NCBI GenBank assembly: GCA_029960865.1
Contig: JASBVX010000029.1
Location: 1 to 10,625 of the forward strand
Source: Bacillota bacterium
Lineage (GTDB): Bacteria > Bacillota > Sulfobacillia > RBS10-35
Reading direction: 5' to 3'
Length of the DNA stretch: 10,625 bases
The notes beneath the pieces were generated by a model that ran no database searches, had not been told where the DNA came from, and saw only the letters and a list, made by a program, of their open reading frames with translations. Within the stretch, counting starts at the first letter, position 1. Every line of letters starts with the position of its first letter. Below are positions 7,257-10,625 of the stretch, piece after piece. A program made the position numbers and the translations under genes.

Positions 7257-7964
7257 ATGGATCCGCAGGTGCCCTCCTCGCAGCTCCGTCCTGCGCGGGA
7301 AGACGATATTCCCGCCATCGCCCGCCTGTCCCACGACACCTTGCTGGTGGGGAGAAAGGCCGATCGGGTCTTTCCCAGCGAGAAGCTTTGGGGAGAGCTC
7401 TTTGTCGCCCCCTATATCCGGGGCGGCCTTTGCAACTGGGTGGCCGTCGTCGAGGGACAGGTGGCAGGCTACATTCTGGGCGCTGCCAGCAACCTAGGCG
7501 TTTTCCAGGGCCTCTGGCCTTCTCTTCCGGGTATTGTGTGGCGTTACCTGGTGGGCGCCTACGGACCCCGCCTCCCTTACCTGCGCTACGTCCTGCGCCT
7601 TCTCCTCTTCCCGGCTCCCCGAGCCCCCCACGACCCCTACCCTGCCCACCTCCACATGGCGGTGGATGAGAACGTCCGCGGTCGTGGGCTGGGCAGCCGC
7701 CTTCTGGAGACCTTCCTGGATTGCCTGCGGGCCAAGGGGATCCGGGGCGTGCAGCTGGCCACCACCCGGGCCAATGCGGCGGCCCGCCGCCTCTATCGCC
7801 GCCACGGTTTCCGCCTTTACCGACGCAAGGCCAGCCCCTTCTGGGCCCCTTACCTGGGAAGACCCCTGATCCACGAAGCCTGGGTTTTGCCCCTCAGCGG
7901 GGAAGGTTGGGCTTATAGGGACGCCCCCGCGGGTCCTCCCTCACCAGGGGCCCGTAGAGGGTGA
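7257..7964 (+). CDS. GNAT family N-acetyltransferase
   Basis: Cytosolic acyl-CoA-dependent acetyltransferase of 235 residues; the acceptor is unknown. The N-terminal strand and helix (QLRPAREDDIPAIARLSHDT) are typical of the fold. Motif A, the acetyl-CoA pyrophosphate-binding loop, is at residues 133-150 (HMAVDENVRGRGLGSRLL, with R-G-x-G-L-G). Motif B-like TRANAAARRLYRRHGFRLYRR follows at about 170-190, with Asn173 and the Leu-Tyr pair expected in the family. Between the second strand region and motif A lies an unusually long, hydrophobic, aromatic stretch (about 80-130) that may shape the acceptor pocket or contact a membrane. ATG 7257 has GAGG about 8 bases upstream. The gene is divergent from the SLH protein gene and overlaps the pdaB-like gene tail-to-tail by 71 bp. 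The last 20 or so residues, rich in Gly/Pro/Arg, are probably disordered. Confidence 0.88.
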   Translation: MDPQVPSSQLRPAREDDIPAIARLSHDTLLVGRKADRVFPSEKLWGELFVAPYIRGGLCNWVAVVEGQVAGYILGAASNLGVFQGLWPSLPGIVWRYLVGAYGPRLPYLRYVLRLLLFPAPRAPHDPYPAHLHMAVDENVRGRGLGSRLLETFLDCLRAKGIRGVQLATTRANAAARRLYRRHGFRLYRRKASPFWAPYLGRPLIHEAWVLPLSGEGWAYRDAPAGPPSPGARRG

Positions 7965-8670
7965 GATCGGAGAGGGGCACCAAGCGATACCCCATGGCGC
8001 TGAGCTGCCTAAAGATGGCGGGCAGGGCGGCGGGGGTAGCCGGAGCCGAGTCGCTGGCATGGAGAAGGATGATGGCCCCCGGGAAAGCCCCCGCCACCAC
8101 CCGGCGGGCGATCTGATCAGGATCCCGGTAAATCCAGTCCAGGGAATCGATGGCCCAGATCACCGTCTCCTGACCCGTTTGCCGGGCAACGGCCACCACC
8201 CTGGCATCGAAGTCGCCATTGGGAGGCCGAAAAAAGCGGGGTTCCTGGCCGGTGATGTCTACCAGGATCTCCCTGGCCTTTTTGAGATTTTCCCGGATCT
8301 CCCCTTCGCCCCGCTGGCTCAGGTTCACGTGGGCGTGGCCATGGCTGGCGATCTCATGGCCCTCCCGGGCGATGGCCCGGGCGATGTCAGGACTCTGGCG
8401 GGTCCAAGGTCCGGAGAGAAAGAAGGTGGCCGTCTGCCGGTAATCCCGCAGGACCTGGAGAACTTCCTGCAGGGCCTTATCCCCCCAGCTGATGTCGAAG
8501 GTGATGGCCATAACTTTTTCGTGGGTCGCCACATAGTAGGCGGGAAGGTTTACGTCGGCAGGCACGCTGGTGGGGAGAGCCTCACGCTGAAAAAGGGCTT
8601 CCCGGGCCGCCAGGATAAACCCCAGGAAGAGAAGAAGGAGAAGGAGGCCCCGCCAAAGTTTCCTGCCCAT
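7894..8670 (-). CDS. pdaB: PdaB-type sporulation polysaccharide deacetylase
   Basis: Membrane-anchored NodB-fold carbohydrate esterase (CE4 clan), 258 residues from ATG 8670. Residues 8-22 form a signal anchor, placing the catalytic domain outside the membrane. Motif 1 is ITFDISWGD (D59), where the second Asp of the usual TFDDG is replaced exactly as in PdaB. Motif 2 is SHGHAH (H110, H114), motif 3 FFRPPNGDFD (R148, P150, G152), motif 4 SLDW (D178-W179), and motif 5 ILLHASDSA (H204). The FFLSGPW segment and HASDSAPATPAALP are also PdaB-like. In Bacillus subtilis PdaB is needed for spores to keep peptidoglycan cortex late in sporulation; catalytic activity of this subgroup is debated. ATG 8670 is chosen over ATG 8676 because AAGGGG lies 6 bases before it. 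The orthology assignment is from motifs only. Confidence 0.9.
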   Translation of the reverse strand: MGRKLWRGLLLLLLFLGFILAAREALFQREALPTSVPADVNLPAYYVATHEKVMAITFDISWGDKALQEVLQVLRDYRQTATFFLSGPWTRQSPDIARAIAREGHEIASHGHAHVNLSQRGEGEIRENLKKAREILVDITGQEPRFFRPPNGDFDARVVAVARQTGQETVIWAIDSLDWIYRDPDQIARRVVAGAFPGAIILLHASDSAPATPAALPAIFRQLSAMGYRLVPLSDLTLYGPLVREDPRGRPYKPNLPR

Positions 8671-8676
8671 ACCCAT

Positions 8677-8682
8677 CCCCTT
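8677..8682 (-). promoter_or_regulatory. Ribosome binding site favouring the second ATG of the pdaB-like gene
   Basis: The minus strand reads AAGGGG directly before ATG 8676, but 6 bases before the in-frame ATG 8670. A normal Shine-Dalgarno spacing therefore favours 8670. The difference is only two residues. Confidence 0.45.
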
Positions 8683-8725
8683 GCAATAGGTACGCCGTAT
8701 GGCTCCTCCCTAGACGACGGCCCAG

Positions 8726-8755
8726 GTATGGGGCCTAGCGAGGGGCGCCATACTT
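8726..8755 (+). promoter_or_regulatory. Candidate forespore sigma-G-like promoter
   Basis: GTATG at 8726-8730 fits a G-H-A-T-R -35 element, and CATACTT at 8749-8755 matches six of seven positions of C-A-T-N-H-T-A, with an 18-base spacer. This is the arrangement described for Bacillus sigma-G promoters. It lies upstream of the plus-strand ORF at 8774, and next to a sporulation gene on the other strand. The expected start near 8761-8763 would fall on the Shine-Dalgarno itself, which weakens the case; a near-leaderless mRNA or chance match are both possible. Confidence 0.25.
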
Positions 8756-8760
8756 GTCAT

Positions 8761-8765
8761 GGAGG
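8761..8765 (+). promoter_or_regulatory. Shine-Dalgarno before the GTG start at 8774
   Basis: GGAGG followed by an 8-base spacer and GTG at 8774. This is a strong site and is the best evidence that the downstream ORF is translated. The ATG at 8759 lies just before it in the same frame and has no comparable site at normal spacing. Confidence 0.4.
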
Positions 8766-8773
8766 CGACGGCT

Positions 8774-9163
8774 GTGAAACGAAAAGAGTCCTTGCTGAAG
8801 CGCTGGCGGGAGAGGGTGGCGGAACGGGAAGCCCGCTACAGTTCCCTTCATTGGTCCAACCTGGTCCGGGGGGAAGCCCCCGCCGACGCCACTGCCGGCG
8901 ATCCCATGGGAAGCTTGGAACCGGCCATCGAAGGACAGGGACCTCTGGTGGAAAGGGGGCCCATGGAGGATCATGCTGTGCAATCTCTTTTGGGGGGCTA
9001 CACCAATGCCGCCGAGCAGGTGGATGGCCCCTACCCAGGCCAGGAGAAACAGGGACCGCTTCTGAGCTCGCTTCCCCACCTGGATGGGGAAGAAGGGGAG
9101 GACATCACACCCACCCAGGGACCCAGAGGAGTCAAGAAGAGAGCAAGGCGCCCCAGGGCATAA
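8774..9163 (+). CDS. Small hydrophilic protein of unknown function (uncertain gene)
   Basis: Frame of 129 codons from GTG 8774 (134 from ATG 8759), ending in TAA. I do not recognise it. The N-terminal 25 residues are strongly basic and helical (KRKESLLKRWRERVAEREA). The middle is Gly/Pro/Glu rich and probably disordered, an acidic patch LDGEEGED follows, and the C-terminus is basic again (KKRARRPRA). There is no signal peptide or membrane helix. Such charge blocks would suit a nucleic-acid or protein-binding peptide, but this is inference. Support for a real gene is the good Shine-Dalgarno at 8761-8765 and its fit in an otherwise empty 0.5-kb gap. Against it are the lack of a recognisable domain and the existence of an open, Cys/His-rich frame on the opposite strand. 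A sigma-G-like promoter upstream hints at sporulation. Confidence 0.45.
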   Translation: MKRKESLLKRWRERVAEREARYSSLHWSNLVRGEAPADATAGDPMGSLEPAIEGQGPLVERGPMEDHAVQSLLGGYTNAAEQVDGPYPGQEKQGPLLSSLPHLDGEEGEDITPTQGPRGVKKRARRPRA

Positions 9164-9203
9164 AAGACCCCGGGGGTGTTTTCCGGGACCTCCTTGGAAA
9201 GGA

Positions 9204-9233
9204 TTGTCACCGGCACGGTTTAGGAAGTATCCT
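9204..9233 (+). promoter_or_regulatory. Candidate vegetative sigma-70/sigma-A-type promoter
   Basis: TTGTCA at 9204-9209 (5 of 6 to TTGACA) and TATCCT at 9228-9233 (4 of 6 to TATAAT) are separated by 18 bases. Transcription would begin near 9240, giving a leader of about 45 bases before ATG 9284. In GC-rich DNA this combination is somewhat unusual, but no start site data support it. Confidence 0.4.
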
Positions 9234-9283
9234 CCACATAGGTGGCCGGTGGGTCTGAGTATGGGAAGGGGGTTTCCCGGGCC

Positions 9284-9610
9284 ATGAACATGAAGGCAAT
9301 GTGGGCAAAGCCTTTCCAGTACGGCAAACACACGGTGCGGGTGTTGGGGACCTTCGTGGGTGGAACCCTCAAGGCCCTGATCCTTCTCTTCATCGCAGGC
9401 ACCGCCGTCGCCTTCATCGGCGATGGGCTGGGACTGCCTTCCTTTCGGCTGGTTCCCGGAGGACTTCTCCTCTACCGGTTCCAGGCGGGCGAAGGCGGCA
9501 GCTTCTTTGGGGAGCTAGGAGAAGGCGCCTTCTACCTGGCGGCGCTGCTAGGCGTGCTGCAGGCTGCTGCCGCTCTGGGCCGGATGATGCGGCAGCCCCA
9601 AAACCCTTGA
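9284..9610 (+). CDS. Small two-helix membrane protein of unknown function
   Basis: Protein of 108 residues from ATG 9284. It has a basic N-terminus (MNMKAMWAKPFQYGKHTVRV), a first membrane segment at about residues 22-44 (TFVGGTLKALILLFIAGTAV), a loop with LVPGGLLLYRFQAGEGG, and a second membrane segment at about 82-100 (FYLAALLGVLQAAAALG), ending in MMRQPQNP. I do not recognise the family. The loop between the helices is about 37 residues and includes a Gly/Glu-rich part. The frame stays open to GTG 9242 (14 more residues), but that start would sit only about two bases from the likely transcription start. GGAAGGGGG lies about 11 bases before ATG 9284, somewhat far for a Shine-Dalgarno; ATG 9290 is also possible. 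It is followed 15 bases later by a strong hairpin, so it is probably monocistronic. Confidence 0.65.
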   Translation: MNMKAMWAKPFQYGKHTVRVLGTFVGGTLKALILLFIAGTAVAFIGDGLGLPSFRLVPGGLLLYRFQAGEGGSFFGELGEGAFYLAALLGVLQAAAALGRMMRQPQNP

Positions 9611-9625
9611 GAAGCTGGAAGGGGC

Positions 9626-9657
9626 AGAGGAGGCGGCCCTGAAACGCCGCCTCCTCT
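9626..9657. terminator. GC-rich hairpin, probable bidirectional terminator between converging genes
   Basis: Perfect 12-bp inverted repeat (AGAGGAGGCGGC / GCCGCCTCCTCT) around an 8-base loop. It lies 15 bases after the stop of the small membrane protein gene (plus strand) and 33 bases after the stop of the MacB-like gene (minus strand). Neither side has a clean run of T, only pyrimidine-rich flanks, so termination may be weaker than canonical, or the hairpin may mainly protect 3' ends. Confidence 0.6.
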
Positions 9658-9690
9658 CGCCAGGTCCTTCTCTTCCTAGCGGCTGCTGGC

Positions 9691-10625
9691 CTAGCGCCGC
9701 CGCAACGCTTCCACCGGTTCCAGAGAGGCGGCATTGACGGCGGGATAGACCCCGAAGAGGAGTCCCGCCCCGATGGCGACCGCCACCGCCACCTGCACCG
9801 CCTGCCAGCTGAAGAGGGTGGCAAACCCCTGGTTGGCGAAAATCTCGGTCCCCCACACTGCCAGAGCCAAGCCTATCGCCGCCCCAAAAAGGGTGATGTA
9901 GAGGGCCTCCAAAAGGAACTGGGTGATGAGGTCGATCCGTTTGGCCCCCAGCGCCCGGCGCAGGCCGATCTCTCCCGTCCGCTCGCTGACCGCCACCAGC
10001 ATGATGTTCATGATGCCAAGGCCCCCCACCAGAAGGGAAACAGACGCAATGCCTCCCAAGAGAAGGGTCAAGACCCGGTTGGCCTCATCGGCTTCCTTCA
10101 CCATCATGTTCATGTTGGTGATGGTGATGGGGTCTTTGCTCCCGCCAACAAAGGGTGACCCGGAGGAACCTCCCGGTTCATCGACGCCGATGGGAATCGG
10201 TGCCCTTCCCCGTTGGAGTTCATAAGCGCCCGATTCGTGGGTGCTCACCGAGCTGTCCATCGGAGGTTCTTGACCCTCGGGAAGGGGCGCCCCTTTTTCC
10301 AGCTTGCGCTTGTAGATCCGGCCCAGCTGGGCCACCGCCAGATCGGCCTCCTGGGCGGAGGAGGCCTTTACCCAGATGGCCTGGGCATAGCGGGTTTTCA
10401 AGATCTCTTGCGCCACCGTGTAGGGGATGAAGATTTCTTCGTCGACGTTTTCCTCCAGATCCTGGCCCCTGGGAGCGAGAACCCCCATGATAAGAAATTC
10501 CTTCCCGCCGATGGTGATGGAATGGCCCACGGGAGAACGGCCTCCCATCAGCCTGGAGGCCAAGCCGTGGCCCAAGACGGCCACCGGCGCCCTGTTTTCC
10601 ACATGGAAGGCGGTGAAGAAATGCC
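9691..10625 (-). CDS. MacB/FtsX-type ABC transporter permease, 3' part
   Basis: C-terminal 310 residues of an ABC-type permease; the N-terminus lies beyond the right edge. The visible start HFFTAFHVENRAPVAVLGHG matches the end of a MacB-like extracytoplasmic domain, followed by FLIMGVLAPRG and an EEIFIPYTVAQ segment. The C-terminal FtsX domain has three membrane helices, with the signature VGGLGIMNIMLVAVSERTGE, then IGLRRALGAKR and finally FGVYPAVNAASLEPVEALRR. These proteins work with a separate ATPase (not in the window) and usually a periplasmic or membrane-fusion partner, moving substrates such as peptides or lipoproteins, or transmitting force. The extracytoplasmic domain carries a Pro/Gly/Ser-rich segment of about 60 residues (10123-10299) just before the NMNMMVKEADEANR helix, longer than I expect for the family. 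The frame remains open to the edge, so the GTG at 10602 is not the true start. Confidence 0.93.
   Translation of the reverse strand, partial: HFFTAFHVENRAPVAVLGHGLASRLMGGRSPVGHSITIGGKEFLIMGVLAPRGQDLEENVDEEIFIPYTVAQEILKTRYAQAIWVKASSAQEADLAVAQLGRIYKRKLEKGAPLPEGQEPPMDSSVSTHESGAYELQRGRAPIPIGVDEPGGSSGSPFVGGSKDPITITNMNMMVKEADEANRVLTLLLGGIASVSLLVGGLGIMNIMLVAVSERTGEIGLRRALGAKRIDLITQFLLEALYITLFGAAIGLALAVWGTEIFANQGFATLFSWQAVQVAVAVAIGAGLLFGVYPAVNAASLEPVEALRRR

Noticed and set aside
7175..7339. N-terminal extension of the SLH surface protein to ATG 7258 or to the frame's limit at 7339.
   Set aside because: It would overlap the start of the divergent GNAT gene, and the signal peptide fits a start at GTG 7174 or ATG 7144. 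I also looked for promoters in 7175-7256 and found no convincing -35/-10 pair on either strand; ATGG-AAA-CCAT near 7175 is too short to call an operator.
9169..9187. Stem of 5 bp (CCCGG / CCGGG) followed by TCTTTT on the minus strand, like a terminator.
   Set aside because: No minus-strand gene ends there, and the stem is short with a 9-base loop. It is probably chance.
8059..9258. 399-codon open frame on the plus strand.
   Set aside because: It runs antisense through the pdaB-like gene and across its start region into the next gene, so it does not respect any gene boundary. No domain was seen.
8735..9331. 198-codon frame on the minus strand opposite the orphan ORF, with several Cys and His residues suggesting a metal-binding protein.
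   Set aside because: The Cys/His positions do not form regular pairs, there is no Shine-Dalgarno, and it would cover the start of the small membrane protein gene. The plus frame has a better start signal, though neither is certain.

Overview
The window is GC-rich bacterial DNA, densely packed with genes and showing no tRNA, rRNA, CRISPR array or recognisable mobile element. Several features point to a Gram-positive, probably spore-forming member of the Bacillota (Firmicutes) with an S-layer type envelope. These are a PdaB-type sporulation polysaccharide deacetylase, a surface protein with three SLH modules and a copper-amine-oxidase-N-like domain, a VanW family protein, an S41 C-terminal processing protease, and frequent TTG/GTG starts. 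The exact genus cannot be read from the sequence. No function was confirmed by a database search; all calls rest on motifs read by eye.

Layout. From about 7174 down to position 1 the minus strand carries six genes that look like one transcription unit. In order of transcription they are: a secreted CAP/Big-5/CuAO-N/SLH surface protein (7174-4730), a VanW family protein (4674-3760), a half-size EamA membrane protein (3763-3335), a PDZ/S41 protease with a C-terminal peptidoglycan-binding-like extension (3267-1864), a COG1078-type HD phosphohydrolase (1861-521), and a lipoprotein resembling a solute-binding protein (524 to beyond position 1). Two junctions are 4-base stop/start overlaps (ATGA at 3760-3763 and TTGA at 521-524), and the protease and HD genes are separated by only 2 bases. 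Translational coupling is therefore likely.

Divergent from this unit is a GNAT acetyltransferase on the plus strand (7257-7964). Its 3' end overlaps tail-to-tail with the minus-strand pdaB-like gene (8670-7894). Between pdaB and the last gene lie two small plus-strand genes. One is an uncertain hydrophilic ORF (8774-9163) preceded by a sequence resembling a forespore sigma-G promoter; the other is a two-helix membrane protein (9284-9610) with a possible vegetative promoter. A strong GC-rich hairpin (9626-9657) separates it from the 3' part of a MacB/FtsX-type ABC transporter permease (9691-10625), which runs off the right edge.

The common theme is the cell envelope: a wall-anchored surface protein, VanW, a wall-associated protease, peptidoglycan deacetylation and export of small molecules. 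I find no clear new defence or mobile system. The items most worth checking are the conserved gene set around the CAP-SLH protein, the start and leader hairpin of the protease gene, the orphan ORF with its sigma-G-like promoter, and the unusual insertion in the MacB-like permease.
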